A stretch of 64,000 bases of DNA, from NCBI GenBank assembly GCA_017483605.1, contig JAFUWG010000016.1, forward strand, positions 1 through 64,000. Direction: 5' to 3'. The position numbers and the translations under genes were made by a program. This DNA comes from Bacteroidaceae bacterium. Its GTDB lineage: Bacteria; Bacteroidota; Bacteroidia; Bacteroidales; Bacteroidaceae. Shown one piece after another: positions 28,728-37,864 of this stretch (positions are counted from its first letter, which is position 1; every line of letters begins with the position of its first letter). The notes below the pieces were generated by a model that was given only the letters and a program-made list of their open reading frames with translations, had not been told where the DNA came from and did not search any database.

Positions 28728-28760
28728 TAAGTCTCTCAAACATTTTTGCAATATTCTCGA

Positions 28761-28795
28761 AGAGGTCGTACCTACATGGGTACGACCTCTTTTTG
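28761..28795 (+). terminator. Terminator of the propionate cluster
   Basis: A 12-bp perfect stem AGAGGTCGTACC/GGTACGACCTCT with a short loop and a T run lies 33 bases after mmdB. Confidence 0.92.
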
Positions 28796-28801
28796 TTTAT
28801 G

Positions 28802-28919
28802 CTCGTCACCTCCAAAGTGGTGTGACTCACACCGCTCGGGTGGTCTGAGTCACACCGCCGAGGCGGTCTGAGTCAGACCACTTTTGAGGCTTCGAGGTGA
28901 TGATTTTTGTGGTGACGAG
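28802..28919 (+). repeat. Dispersed tandem-palindrome element, copy 2 (three units)
   Basis: Units of the GTGGTSTGASTCASACCRC type lie at 28817-28835, about 28840-28859 and 28864-28882, with CTCGTCACCTC on the left. The right flank differs from the other copies, but GGTGACGAG at 28911-28919 is an inverted copy of the left flank. Confidence 0.75.
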
Positions 28920-28954
28920 TGTGTGTTGGGAGGTGGGGTGGGGTTGCTGGCGGA

Positions 28955-30226
28955 TTAGAGTCCGCCGTCGGCAATCCATAGATGCTGCTCGTTGTCGTTT
29001 CTGATGGCGATGTGCTTCTGTTCTTGTTTTCCGTTGGGGTGGGTGAGGGTATAGAACACGTAGGTGCCGACGTAGTTGTCATCGTGGCGTTCCTCGAAGT
29101 CTGTCGCCTTGCAGCCTTTCATGTTTTCCGAGAGTGCGGGGAGGACGTTCTTGTAATAAATCAGGGCTTCGCTGGCAGGGGTGGTGTCGCCTGTGATGAT
29201 GGCTTGGATGATACGCTGGGCGGCTTGCGTGGCTGTTTCTTTTTGCAACAAGTGGAGTCTGTTGTCGCTTGTTTTCGTATCTTTCTCCAAGTCTGTCCAT
29301 TGGCAATCGGGAATTTGTGTAAGATTTGCCTTGTTCATCATCACGTTATACTGGATGTTGTCAATGTGTAGCAGCAGTGTCTTCTGACCCTTGCGGATGA
29401 GCCATAGTTTGACGAATCTCAGCAAGCCGTCGTTTTTTGTGAAGACATTTTCCACTTCCACCTCGCAGTCGTCCATCTTGCCCGTTTCGAGCAGTTGTTG
29501 CAAGTCGCTGTTTTTCTCCGTTCCTCGGAAGGTGAGAATGACGGTGGAGTCGGTTTCTGTGCTGGTCAACTGGTTCTTTTTGGAGAAGTCGATGGCTGAC
29601 TTCTGCATCGCCAACAGGCGGTCGGGATAGAGCAGGTTGATGAAGTGTTCGAGGAAGTTTGTCGAGCGTGTGCCTTTCAGATAGAGCACGTCGGGAATCC
29701 ACAGATATTGTGCTTGGCCGTCACATACGATGGTGCGTCCGCCTTGTTTTTCTGCTCGATAGAAGACGCTGTCGTTTTGCCGAAGCAGTCCAATGTCGAT
29801 TCTCACAAAGTCAGCCTCGGGGTCGAAATAGGCAAAGTTCTCTTGGGGAGTGGTGCGGGCATAGATGGTCATCTGGAAACTGCCCACGTTCTGCACGCTT
29901 CGGATGCCCTGCTCTAAATACATCCCATGTGAGTTGTCGGCAACGGCAGGTGTGGAGAAGAAATGGTTCCAGCCGACGACAATGCCGAGCAGGAATATGG
30001 CTGCGGCGGCGATGGGTCGCCAAAGTCGGCGATGGGTGGCGGTCGTTTTGGGGGTCAAAGATGCCTCTTGTGGTTGCAGAACTTTGAAGGTTTCGGAGAG
30101 TTCCTCGTAATAGGCTTTGCACTCAGGGCATTCTGCCATGTGTTGCTTGCATTCTGCCTGTGTCTGCATGTCGATGGTGGTGTCGAAAAGGTCAACCACT
30201 TTATTCTTAAATTCTTCGCAATTCAT
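28955..30226 (-). CDS. Membrane anti-sigma factor with zinc-binding N-terminus
   Basis: Protein of 423 aa. The N-terminal zf-HC2-like site HMAECPEC (about 29-36) matches anti-sigma domains. A single membrane helix at about 72-88 (AAAAIFLLGIVVGWNHFF) leads to a large periplasmic region (about 95-423) of mixed alpha/beta structure that resembles the LolA/LolB-type sensor domains of such proteins. The gene follows the ECF sigma factor by 12 bases, so it presumably holds that sigma factor inactive until an envelope signal arrives. Confidence 0.8.
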   Translation of the reverse strand: MNCEEFKNKVVDLFDTTIDMQTQAECKQHMAECPECKAYYEELSETFKVLQPQEASLTPKTTATHRRLWRPIAAAAIFLLGIVVGWNHFFSTPAVADNSHGMYLEQGIRSVQNVGSFQMTIYARTTPQENFAYFDPEADFVRIDIGLLRQNDSVFYRAEKQGGRTIVCDGQAQYLWIPDVLYLKGTRSTNFLEHFINLLYPDRLLAMQKSAIDFSKKNQLTSTETDSTVILTFRGTEKNSDLQQLLETGKMDDCEVEVENVFTKNDGLLRFVKLWLIRKGQKTLLLHIDNIQYNVMMNKANLTQIPDCQWTDLEKDTKTSDNRLHLLQKETATQAAQRIIQAIITGDTTPASEALIYYKNVLPALSENMKGCKATDFEERHDDNYVGTYVFYTLTHPNGKQEQKHIAIRNDNEQHLWIADGGL

Positions 30227-30238
30227 TTTCTTTTGTTT

Positions 30239-30757
30239 TTAGAGTTCATGTTTTGTTTGTTTCATTGCTCGACGGATTTTCTCCAGTCCGTAGAGGAATC
30301 GGGATTTCACCGTCGGCAGTGGAATGGAAAGAATCTCTGCCACATCAGCAAAACTGTTGTTGCCATAGATTCTGAGTCGGATTACTTCGGCTTGCTCTTC
30401 GGGGATGTCCTTCAGCAGTTGTGCGATTCGTTGGATGTCTGCCTCGTTGCTTTCTGTGGGGAGGTCTGCCATGTCGAGGCGGGCATCTAAGGGAATCGTT
30501 CTGTGTTGTCCTGATGAGGAAAGCCATGAAGTGCAGAGATTCGACAGTGTTCGGAAGAGATAGTTACGCCAGTCTTTCACTCTGTCTCCTTGCTTGTCGG
30601 CGAGTTTGTTGCAGATTTTCAGGTAGGCGTCTTGTAGTGCGTCTTTCGCATCGTCGGCGTTGCCCAATCTGTAACACGCATATCTCATCAGATGAGATTT
30701 CTCATGTTGCAGCAATTCTGCCAACTCGTTCATGGTGATGTTGTTTTCTTTATTCAT
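30239..30757 (-). CDS. ECF-type RNA polymerase sigma factor
   Basis: Protein of 172 aa. Region 2 includes RLGNADDAKDALQDAYLKI, and region 4 ends in the helix-turn-helix NNSFADVAEILSIPLPTVKSRFLYGLEKIRR. It lacks regions 1 and 3, as expected for group 4. It is co-transcribed with its anti-sigma factor downstream. A likely target is its own promoter. Confidence 0.92.
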   Translation of the reverse strand: MNKENNITMNELAELLQHEKSHLMRYACYRLGNADDAKDALQDAYLKICNKLADKQGDRVKDWRNYLFRTLSNLCTSWLSSSGQHRTIPLDARLDMADLPTESNEADIQRIAQLLKDIPEEQAEVIRLRIYGNNSFADVAEILSIPLPTVKSRFLYGLEKIRRAMKQTKHEL

Positions 30758-30862
30758 TACCTTTTTGTTGTTTTTTTAGATGCATCTGACATAAAGACTT
30801 GGAAATGTCCGAAAAGATTTAAATGAACGAGATGATTTTTGAAAATAGAGGGAAAAAGTCGG

Positions 30863-30907
30863 GGAAAAATGACCAAGGGGATGAACCGTGTTGGTGCATC
30901 CCCTTGG
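30863..30907 (-). terminator. Terminator of nhaA
   Basis: An 11-bp perfect stem (30873-30883 with 30897-30907) is followed on the minus strand by a T-rich run, 30 bases past the nhaA stop. Confidence 0.8.
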
Positions 30908-30936
30908 CTATCTGTACATTTGTGTGAGAACAAAAT

Positions 30937-32358
30937 CTATGCTTCCTTCGTTTCCATCTTATGGAACAGAGAGATGAGGATGGAGCCGAGGATGCCTGCG
31001 GAAAGGGAGCCGAGCAGGACGGCTATCTTGCCGGATGAACGGAGAATGTCTGTGGTTTGAGGAGCGAGTTCGCCGAAGGAGAGGGTATCGACGAAAATCG
31101 CCATTGTGAAACCGATACCTCCCAGGCAGGCGACAGCGAAAAGCATTTTCCAAGATGCCCCTTCTGGCATGGCTCCCACTTTACACTTGATGGCAATGAA
31201 ACTGGCAAGTGTGATGCCGATAGGTTTGCCGAGCAAGAGTCCGAAGAAGATGCCCATGCCGACAAAGCCTGCACCTTCGATGCCTGGCAATGCTTGGAAA
31301 ATGTTGAAGAAACTGATGTCGGGAATGACAACTCCAGCGTTGGCAAGTGCGAAAATCGGCATGATGAGGAAGTTAACCCACGGATTGAGGGCATGTTCGA
31401 GACGATAGGACATGCCAATGGAGTTGTTTGTGATGTAACTCATTCTGCGGAGGCAATGACGCTGAGGACCATTGGGAAAGGGGACACCTTCTTCAAATTC
31501 GTCGTTGTCGTATCGGGAAAGGCGAGTGAGATACTTTCGGTTGTTGCGGTTGAGGAAAGAGCGGTTGAAACGTGCATCCATAGGAATCATGAATGCCATG
31601 ACCACGCCCGACATGGTGGAGTGGATGCCTGAATAATAGAACAGGAACCAAACGACGATGGCAGGGATGAGGTAGTACATCATGCGTTTCTCGCCGAGTT
31701 TGTTCATAATGAAGATGCCTGCCAGAATGAGCAGGGCAACGAGCAGGAGGGGAAGGTTGATGTCGCCTCCATAGAAAAATGCGACGACGAGGATGGCTCC
31801 GAGGTCGTCGGCGATGGCAAGTGCCGTGAGGAAAATCTTCAGGGACACGGGCACTTTATTGCCAAGGATGGACATGATGCCTACGGCGAATGCGATGTCT
31901 GTGGCTGTCGGGATTCCCCAACCGCCAGCCGTGGTTGTGCCTGCATTGAAAAGCAAGAAGAACAGAGCGGGAGCAGCCATTCCGCCAGCAGCGGCGATGA
32001 CAGGCAAGAGGGCTTTCTTGACGCTGGAAAGTTCTCCGCAAACTACTTCACGCTTGATTTCGAGTCCAACGGTGAAGAAGAACACCACCATGAGAATGTC
32101 GTTGATGAATTTCTCAACGTTCATGTCTTGAGGAAAACTGATGGTGAAACTCTCGTTGCTGATGGTCATGGAGAGGCTGGTCTCGAGAATCTCATGATAG
32201 AGATGAGCCGTTGCAGGCAAGTTTGCCAAAAGCATCGCTATGATGACACACAGCAAAAGGGTGACACCCCCTGCCCAGGGCTGGTTCATGAAGTTCTTGC
32301 CTGAGAGTTTCATGGAATGCAGTCCTTTGTTCCAGGTGTAGAGTGGGATGAGTCGCAT
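30937..32358 (-). CDS. nhaA: Na+/H+ antiporter NhaA
   Basis: Protein of 473 aa with about 12 membrane helices. The family's ion-site region ALAIADDLGAILVVAFFY carries the adjacent aspartates. The segment VFFFTVGLEIKREVVCGEL and the later GIGFTMAIFVDTLSF are also typical. It exports sodium in exchange for protons. ATG 32313 (MKLSGKNFMNQPW) is a plausible shorter start. The sodium economy connects with the decarboxylase and symporters in this window, although the genes are not linked. Confidence 0.93.
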   Translation of the reverse strand: MRLIPLYTWNKGLHSMKLSGKNFMNQPWAGGVTLLLCVIIAMLLANLPATAHLYHEILETSLSMTISNESFTISFPQDMNVEKFINDILMVVFFFTVGLEIKREVVCGELSSVKKALLPVIAAAGGMAAPALFFLLFNAGTTTAGGWGIPTATDIAFAVGIMSILGNKVPVSLKIFLTALAIADDLGAILVVAFFYGGDINLPLLLVALLILAGIFIMNKLGEKRMMYYLIPAIVVWFLFYYSGIHSTMSGVVMAFMIPMDARFNRSFLNRNNRKYLTRLSRYDNDEFEEGVPFPNGPQRHCLRRMSYITNNSIGMSYRLEHALNPWVNFLIMPIFALANAGVVIPDISFFNIFQALPGIEGAGFVGMGIFFGLLLGKPIGITLASFIAIKCKVGAMPEGASWKMLFAVACLGGIGFTMAIFVDTLSFGELAPQTTDILRSSGKIAVLLGSLSAGILGSILISLFHKMETKEA

Positions 32359-32403
32359 GAGGAAATAGGTGTTTTGTGTTAATATTTGAATTTCTGTTAT
32401 TGC

Positions 32404-33384
32404 TTAATTGTCATTGATGGCAACCGAATCTGTTGTGGTTTCTTTGTTTTTGTGTGTCCGCAAGTATTCTTTGGGCGTCTCGCCTGTCACTCGCTTGAAG
32501 AAACGACTGAAACTGCTGATTGTCTGGAAGTTGAGCAGGTCGCTGATTTGGTTGAGTGTGTAGTTGTGTACGACCATGTACACAATGGCTTTCTTTACGA
32601 CCGACTCGTCAATCCAGGTAGATGCATTCTTCTTGCTGTAACTGACACAGACGAAGGAGAGATATTTGCTGGAGATGTCAAGCAGATTGGCGTAGTAATG
32701 CACGGTGCGATGTTCCTGTGAATGCTTGTTCAAGGCAGCGAGGAAGCGGCAGTAAATGTCGTATTGGCGAGAGTTGCAGTCGCCGTCTTCCTGTTGTATG
32801 AGGTCATGCTTGTGTATGTTCATGTTCTCAACGAAGAGGGCATTAAGCAAACTACGCAAATAAACTTCCTTGTATTCGTATGCAGGTGCAAGCATGTCGT
32901 GTTTGATTTCTTGATAGATACTTAGGAGCCTTGGCTTTTGATCGTCAGGAATTTCGGACACAAAGTAGCGTTGGGCTGCTTTGGTGGTGCTATAAGTCAT
33001 GCCGAGATCCTTGAAGGTCTCAATGACAACCTTTGGATAGATCACAAGCATGAAGTAACTGATGTCAGGGCTGACGTAAATGGGGTTGATGACGCTATCG
33101 GGCATCGTGGTAATCATCATGCCCTCAGTCAGCGTCTCCACACTTCCGTTGATGTTGAGCCGATACTCTCCTTTGTAGATGTACAGACAGGTCATCTGGT
33201 AGAGTTTGTTGCCTGTGGGGAATCGGAACGAAACGAGCGGATTGGCACCGTTCAGCGTGTCAAAACAAAGTGCATAATCACGGATGCCAGCCGAAGGGAT
33301 GATTCCGTCTCGGGTGAAGGCATCTGTGTATTCGATGTATCCACTGTTGTGGACAGGTTGCTGAGATGTTGTTGTATATGGCAT
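32404..33384 (-). CDS. AraC-family transcriptional regulator (second of a tandem pair)
   Basis: Protein of 326 aa. It has an N-terminal beta-rich sensor domain and a C-terminal double helix-turn-helix ending in FQTISSFSRFFKRVTGETPKEYLR, a standard AraC signature. It starts 5 bases after the stop of a second AraC gene of the same layout. The ligand is unknown, and no adjacent catabolic operon gives a hint. Confidence 0.88.
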   Translation of the reverse strand: MPYTTTSQQPVHNSGYIEYTDAFTRDGIIPSAGIRDYALCFDTLNGANPLVSFRFPTGNKLYQMTCLYIYKGEYRLNINGSVETLTEGMMITTMPDSVINPIYVSPDISYFMLVIYPKVVIETFKDLGMTYSTTKAAQRYFVSEIPDDQKPRLLSIYQEIKHDMLAPAYEYKEVYLRSLLNALFVENMNIHKHDLIQQEDGDCNSRQYDIYCRFLAALNKHSQEHRTVHYYANLLDISSKYLSFVCVSYSKKNASTWIDESVVKKAIVYMVVHNYTLNQISDLLNFQTISSFSRFFKRVTGETPKEYLRTHKNKETTTDSVAINDN

Positions 33385-33389
33385 GGCTG

Positions 33390-34319
33390 TTAGTCCTCCT
33401 GATAGTTGTTTCTGCGAAAGTTCAGAGACTTTCTGTTATGCTTTTTAATAAATTCGTTGGGCGACAAACCCGTGATTCGTTTGAAATACCTGCCGAAGAA
33501 ACTTTGGCTGGGGAAGTTGAATTCCTTGCTGATGGCCTTGATATTGTGCTCGTTAAGATACAACACCTGTTTGATGGCGTGTGTCACATACTGGTCAATC
33601 ACTACAGAAGCGGAAAAGCCCGTGACGGTTTGCGAGATGGTTGACAGGTACTTAGGTGTGATGTTGAGAGCCTTTGCATAAGATTGCACCGAGCGTTCTT
33701 GCTTGTACTTTTGGCTAAGCGTTTTGAGAAACTCGTTGAACTGGTGATACTGCTTGGAACTCTTCGTGTGCGAGATGATGTCTTCAGCCTTTGCCATCGA
33801 GAAGAGTTTGGCAATGTATGCTGTTTGGTAAGCACGTAGCACAATTTCTTTCATGAAGTAGTTGGGGCGATTGTGCTCGTTCTTGATTCGTTGATAGCAA
33901 CTCAGCAGTGTGTTCGTTGTTTCTTGACTCAGGCGCAGATGATGGAACATGAATGCTCTGATGGGGAGTTTCTGACCGATTTTGCTATGGTCATAGATGT
34001 CGTTCATGATGTAACTGCGGGTCAAGAAAGAGAAATACAGGCATTTCGACTCCTGAATAGTTATCCTCATGCAGGGCAAAATGGCAAGATACTCATTTGA
34101 ATGTACTTCTATTTCTGTGCATCCCACAACGGCGTGCAATGTTCCTCTGAGCACAATTATCACGTAAACATAGTCCTCGTTGTATCGCTCTTGGCGAGCA
34201 TGAATTATTGGACTTGCTTTCTCTTCCAGATTATCCATAATCATGTACTTGTCTTCGAATGAAGAAAAATACACGTCTTTTGAATGTTCTTTCGTGATAA
34301 GGTTTTGTGAGTTTATCAT
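33390..34319 (-). CDS. AraC-family transcriptional regulator (first of a tandem pair)
   Basis: Protein of 309 aa from ATG 34319 (MINSQNLITKEHSKD). An upstream in-frame ATG would overlap the FHA gene, so the shorter start is preferred. The C-terminal helix-turn-helix ends in FPSQSFFGRYFKRITGLSPNEFIK. Its layout resembles the following gene, suggesting duplication. It begins 13 bases after the FHA gene. Confidence 0.87.
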   Translation of the reverse strand: MINSQNLITKEHSKDVYFSSFEDKYMIMDNLEEKASPIIHARQERYNEDYVYVIIVLRGTLHAVVGCTEIEVHSNEYLAILPCMRITIQESKCLYFSFLTRSYIMNDIYDHSKIGQKLPIRAFMFHHLRLSQETTNTLLSCYQRIKNEHNRPNYFMKEIVLRAYQTAYIAKLFSMAKAEDIISHTKSSKQYHQFNEFLKTLSQKYKQERSVQSYAKALNITPKYLSTISQTVTGFSASVVIDQYVTHAIKQVLYLNEHNIKAISKEFNFPSQSFFGRYFKRITGLSPNEFIKKHNRKSLNFRRNNYQED

Positions 34320-34332
34320 GTGTAGATCAATA

Positions 34333-34875
34333 TTAGTTAGTTGACAACTCTGTTTCTTTGGCTGCACGTAAAATTAACGTGGTTGCCCCAATGGTGATGA
34401 TGGCTCCGTCTTCCAGATTGATGCGGTCTGTATCTCGCAGGATTTCATTCATGTAGAAGGTGCCGGTGTCGCTCGGAGCGTCACGCAGAATGTACTGCAA
34501 CTTTCCTTGCTTGTTTCGTTTCACCGTAATGACACAATGGAATGTGTCGATACTGGGGTCTCGTGTTTCTATGGGTTTGTTGATGTTTGTTCCTTTCAGA
34601 TATCTGCCGAATTCGTTTTCGCCGAAATCGAGAGGAATGACTTGCTTGTAGGCGAACTTGTTTTCTACCACCACAATGCTGCCGAAGTCTTGGTTAAACG
34701 CCTGCTCATCAAGGGTTTTCTCCTCGTGGCGGTTGGCAAGTTTTGACTTCCCGATGCGGATGCCAAATTCCTTGTGGCATTGTTCACAAACAAACACGAG
34801 AGACTGTCCATTAGCATATTGTGTCTCGTCGAAAACCGTGTAACAGTCACATTTCGGACAGCGAACTCTCTTCAT
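34333..34875 (-). CDS. FHA-domain protein with N-terminal zinc ribbon
   Basis: Protein of 180 aa. The N-terminal CPKC (about 6-9) and CEQC (about 30-33) pairs form a zinc-ribbon. The C-terminal half is an FHA domain with the typical NEFGRYLKGTNI and DPSIDTFHCVI stretches for phosphothreonine binding. It is flanked by the SPOR gene (20 bases upstream) and an AraC gene (13 bases downstream). The partner is unknown. Confidence 0.85.
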   Translation of the reverse strand: MKRVRCPKCDCYTVFDETQYANGQSLVFVCEQCHKEFGIRIGKSKLANRHEEKTLDEQAFNQDFGSIVVVENKFAYKQVIPLDFGENEFGRYLKGTNINKPIETRDPSIDTFHCVITVKRNKQGKLQYILRDAPSDTGTFYMNEILRDTDRINLEDGAIITIGATTLILRAAKETELSTN

Positions 34876-34895
34876 TATTTCTTTATTTTTCCTTT

Positions 34896-36005
34896 TTATA
34901 GTTCAAGTACCCACGCTTCCGCAAACTCTGTGCTTTGTTGGCGAAGCGAAATCAGTGCCTTCTGTGCCTCTTCTTCCGTCGTATATCCAGCATACAGGAT
35001 GCGGCTTACTTTGCCGTTTTTCACGAAACGTCCTTCTGTAAACCCTGCTTTGGCCAAGTTCCCGATGTACATCTCTGCGTTATGCTGGCTGACGTAACTG
35101 GCAAGGACAATGGCAAATTTCGGCTCAATGGCTTGTGCCTTTGGCGCTGCAACATTGTTTGCCTCGTTCGTCTGGACTTTCTTTTCTTCCGATGCCGTTT
35201 CTTCTTTGGGCGATGCAGGCTTGACTTCCGCAGCAGGTGTCTTTTCTGCCTTTGCCGGGCGATTGTTTCGGATGGCAATGGCAGGTTGAGGTGCCGTTTG
35301 CGGTTTTGCCATCATCTCCTCCATCGGGGAGAAGGCTGCCACCACCGTGTCCGTCTCGTTGCTAATGGTCTTCAAGGCTGGATAGGAGAAGCAGAAGAAG
35401 AGAAGAATTGCCACAGCCGCAGCGATTCCAGCATCAAGCCAATGACGATTTAATCGTATGATAACGTGCTTGTTAGATTTCTTTTCCTCATTCTTTGGTT
35501 GAGCCACCTTTTTGCTGTCGATTGGAATGACCGTTGCTGCTGCTTGAAGGGCTTGCTCAATCTCCTTTTCCTTGATGACACTTTGCAGCGACTTGATTTC
35601 ACAAGAGTAGAGCCCGTACAGATGGGGTGTCAGGATTCCGTTCTCTGGGGCTGTGAAAGTAATGTTCTGATTCAGGTCTTTCTTTAGCAAACCGATGTTC
35701 TCCAGCGTGTATTCCCCTGCCATTTCCAGTTCGTTCATCATCTTCTCAATCTCTTTCTCCATCTGGAGGTGGGCTGCGGGGTAGGAAGCGTCGTAAGCCG
35801 CCATATAGGACTGCACCAAAAGACCGTCGTTGACTTGCAGTTGCTGATTGAAGCCAATCGTGCGGTAAGGGGGTAAAAACAGGTGTTCGTCATCACCGCT
35901 ATATCTTGCCTCGGCATGGTTGGCAATGAAGCCGCCCAAACCTGGCACGATGACGCAATCATGCTCGAGCAGAAGTAGTTCTATATGTCTTGCTAAAGAA
36001 ATCAC
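34896..36005 (-). CDS. HU-CCDC81/SPOR-domain envelope protein
   Basis: Protein of 369 aa. The N-terminal prokaryotic HU-CCDC81 domain (HIELLLLEHDCVIVPGLGGF at 7-26) is followed by a basic linker and one membrane helix at about 188-205. An alanine/proline/lysine-rich stretch and a C-terminal SPOR domain (about 295-369) come next. SPOR domains bind denuded peptidoglycan at the septum, so the protein may join nucleoid or cytosolic partners to the division site. This domain order is a recognised Bacteroidales architecture. Confidence 0.88.
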   Translation of the reverse strand: MISLARHIELLLLEHDCVIVPGLGGFIANHAEARYSGDDEHLFLPPYRTIGFNQQLQVNDGLLVQSYMAAYDASYPAAHLQMEKEIEKMMNELEMAGEYTLENIGLLKKDLNQNITFTAPENGILTPHLYGLYSCEIKSLQSVIKEKEIEQALQAAATVIPIDSKKVAQPKNEEKKSNKHVIIRLNRHWLDAGIAAAVAILLFFCFSYPALKTISNETDTVVAAFSPMEEMMAKPQTAPQPAIAIRNNRPAKAEKTPAAEVKPASPKEETASEEKKVQTNEANNVAAPKAQAIEPKFAIVLASYVSQHNAEMYIGNLAKAGFTEGRFVKNGKVSRILYAGYTTEEEAQKALISLRQQSTEFAEAWVLEL

Positions 36006-36110
36006 GTTACAAAGATAAGTGTTTTTTTCTTACTGTACGTAATGTTTCGTGGATTTTTTTGAAATCTTGTTCAAAATAATCAAAAAACGTTCCCTCTGAA
36101 CACAAAAAAC

Positions 36111-36149
36111 ATAGAAGGACCACATGCTTTTGTCATGTAGCCCTTCTAT
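36111..36149. terminator. Bidirectional terminator between secG and the SPOR gene
   Basis: The stem ATAGAAGG/CCTTCTAT extends inward with ACATG/CATGT, with small internal mismatches. T-rich sequence follows on both strands. On the minus strand it ends the secG transcript. Confidence 0.8.
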
Positions 36150-36165
36150 TTTTGATGAGGGTTCT

Positions 36166-36495
36166 TTATTCTGCAGGAGTCTGTGAACCGGAAGCAGGGA
36201 ATGATGGAACATTCGATGCGTCAGTTGATGGAGCAGGAGCAGAGATGTTGATAGGGGCTTCCTCCACAGTTGTCTTTGTGACGAATGCGGCAGAAAGAAC
36301 GCTGAGCACTACCATAGCGGCTGCGAGGCCCCAAGTGGCTTTCTCGAGGAAGTCTGTTGTCTTGCGTACACCCATGATCTGGTTTGAAGAAGCAAAACTG
36401 GATGCAAGGCCACCGCCCTTAGATTCCTGAATAAGAACAATCCCGACCATAAGGATGGATGCGAGAATTACGAGTACAATGATTAATGGGTACAT
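36166..36495 (-). CDS. secG: Preprotein translocase subunit SecG
   Basis: Protein of 109 aa. Two membrane helices (MYPLIIVLVILASILMVGIV and a second at about 55-75) flank the conserved IQESKGGGLASSF loop. A proline/alanine/serine-rich tail follows. The start ATG at 36495 gives a normal SecG N-terminus; the longer frame adds a basic stretch foreign to the family. It is the last gene of the sigma54-activator/lptE/secG cluster. Confidence 0.93.
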   Translation of the reverse strand: MYPLIIVLVILASILMVGIVLIQESKGGGLASSFASSNQIMGVRKTTDFLEKATWGLAAAMVVLSVLSAAFVTKTTVEEAPINISAPAPSTDASNVPSFPASGSQTPAE

Positions 36496-36555
36496 TTTTA
36501 TTGATTGATTTTTATTATTTTTCGGTTTGTTTTGGATGCTCAAAGTGCGGAATTT

Positions 36556-37311
36556 CTACTTCTTTTCGTTCAGAATGATTTCCAACAGATTGATTTCGGC
36601 TGCAAAGTTAGAACTTTTTTTCGGATTATTCAAACAAATCTTGCGTAATATTTCTAATGCTTGCTGATATCTGCCCTGTTTTATGTAGATATTGACCATA
36701 CTTTCCGTATAAATCTCTTCATCTTCTACCGAAAATTCGGGCGAAACAAACTCTTCGTCGCTCAGTTCCAGCATCTCCACCCGCTGTTTGCCTTCGTTTT
36801 CGGCGATGAACGTGTCGATGAGTTCCGCACCTTTCAGTTTGGGGGCATTTCCGGCGTGTCCGTCTTCGCTGATGTCTTTTGCGGTGTGCTGGTCTTGCTG
36901 CATCAGGTAGGAAACGTAGTCGTTGGTGAGGTCTGCCACAGAAGGCTCGTTCCGTTCAGGGCCGAAGTCCTCACTTGTCTCGATGCTTCCTTTCTTCAGG
37001 AAGGTGTCGATGAGCGAGATGGTGCGGTCGCCGTCTCCCTCCGTCTCGATGCTGATGCTGCTGTTCTGTGTCGGCAACTCGTAGTTGATTCCTTCGGTGA
37101 GGGTGAACAGGGCGGTGCGGTCGGGCACAAAGATGCTTGCCCGCCTCAGTTCCGCCCCGAAGTCCTGCGAGTGCAGTTGATAGAGGTTGGAGAGATAGAG
37201 CAGACGAACCACCTGAAAGAACGGGTACTTCTCCACCAGCGTTTTCAGTTCTGGCAGGGTCTCCGCATTGAGTTTCGACGGGTCGTCTATCAGTTCCTTG
37301 ATGTTTATCAT
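36556..37311 (-). CDS. Conserved Bacteroidales protein, TPR-like C-terminus
   Basis: Protein of 251 aa that regularly sits between lptE and secG in Bacteroidales. The C-terminal segment VNIYIKQGRYQQALEILRKICLNNPKKS reads as one tetratricopeptide-type unit. The N-terminal part is helical, with no catalytic motif and no signal peptide. The function is unknown. It starts 31 bases after lptE and precedes secG by 60 bases. Confidence 0.72.
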   Translation of the reverse strand: MINIKELIDDPSKLNAETLPELKTLVEKYPFFQVVRLLYLSNLYQLHSQDFGAELRRASIFVPDRTALFTLTEGINYELPTQNSSISIETEGDGDRTISLIDTFLKKGSIETSEDFGPERNEPSVADLTNDYVSYLMQQDQHTAKDISEDGHAGNAPKLKGAELIDTFIAENEGKQRVEMLELSDEEFVSPEFSVEDEEIYTESMVNIYIKQGRYQQALEILRKICLNNPKKSSNFAAEINLLEIILNEKK

Positions 37312-37342
37312 TTTGTTTAAGTAAAAGTGCGTTGTTGTCTGT

Positions 37343-37864
37343 TTACCAGTTCGCTACCGTCGCATTGAATATCTGGTCAACGATGTCGTCAATCATCTCT
37401 TGCACCAGTGCTTCCTGCACGGCTGCCAACTGCTGCGAAGAGTCGTAATCGGTCGATGCACTGAATCGCTGTTCAAAGTCTTCCTCATGCTTTTTCGTGT
37501 TCACAAATCGGACATTCACCGTCATCTTCAACTGCGTCTGTGCCGAATAGCCGTCCGAACTGACGCTCTTGTTCGTTTGGCTGTACTCCACGATTTCGCC
37601 CGACAACTGCAAGTCGCCGTTTCTCTTCAGCACTTTCAACTTCGTCTTCTGGGCAAAGGCGTCGCTGATGGAGTTGTAGAACATCGATTCCATCGGGCTC
37701 CACACGTAGTTGGCACGGATGGGGAACTTGTCGAGGCTCACGGTCTTGGTGACATCGTAGTTGATGCTCGTGCCCGTGAAGCCATAACTGATGGAACACG
37801 CCGTCAGCACCGTTGCAGCCAGTGCGAGCATACTCGACAGGAGGAGGGTGGTTTGCTTTCTCAT
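37343..37864 (-). CDS. lptE: LptE-like LPS-assembly lipoprotein
   Basis: Protein of 173 aa with a lipoprotein signal peptide and lipobox LTAC (C23), followed by SISYGFTGTSI, the typical start of Bacteroidetes LptE. The rest is beta-rich with helical ends, as in the LptE fold that plugs LptD. Its start codon overlaps the stop of the sigma54 activator by 4 bases (ATGA). Confidence 0.88.
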   Translation of the reverse strand: MRKQTTLLLSSMLALAATVLTACSISYGFTGTSINYDVTKTVSLDKFPIRANYVWSPMESMFYNSISDAFAQKTKLKVLKRNGDLQLSGEIVEYSQTNKSVSSDGYSAQTQLKMTVNVRFVNTKKHEEDFEQRFSASTDYDSSQQLAAVQEALVQEMIDDIVDQIFNATVANW

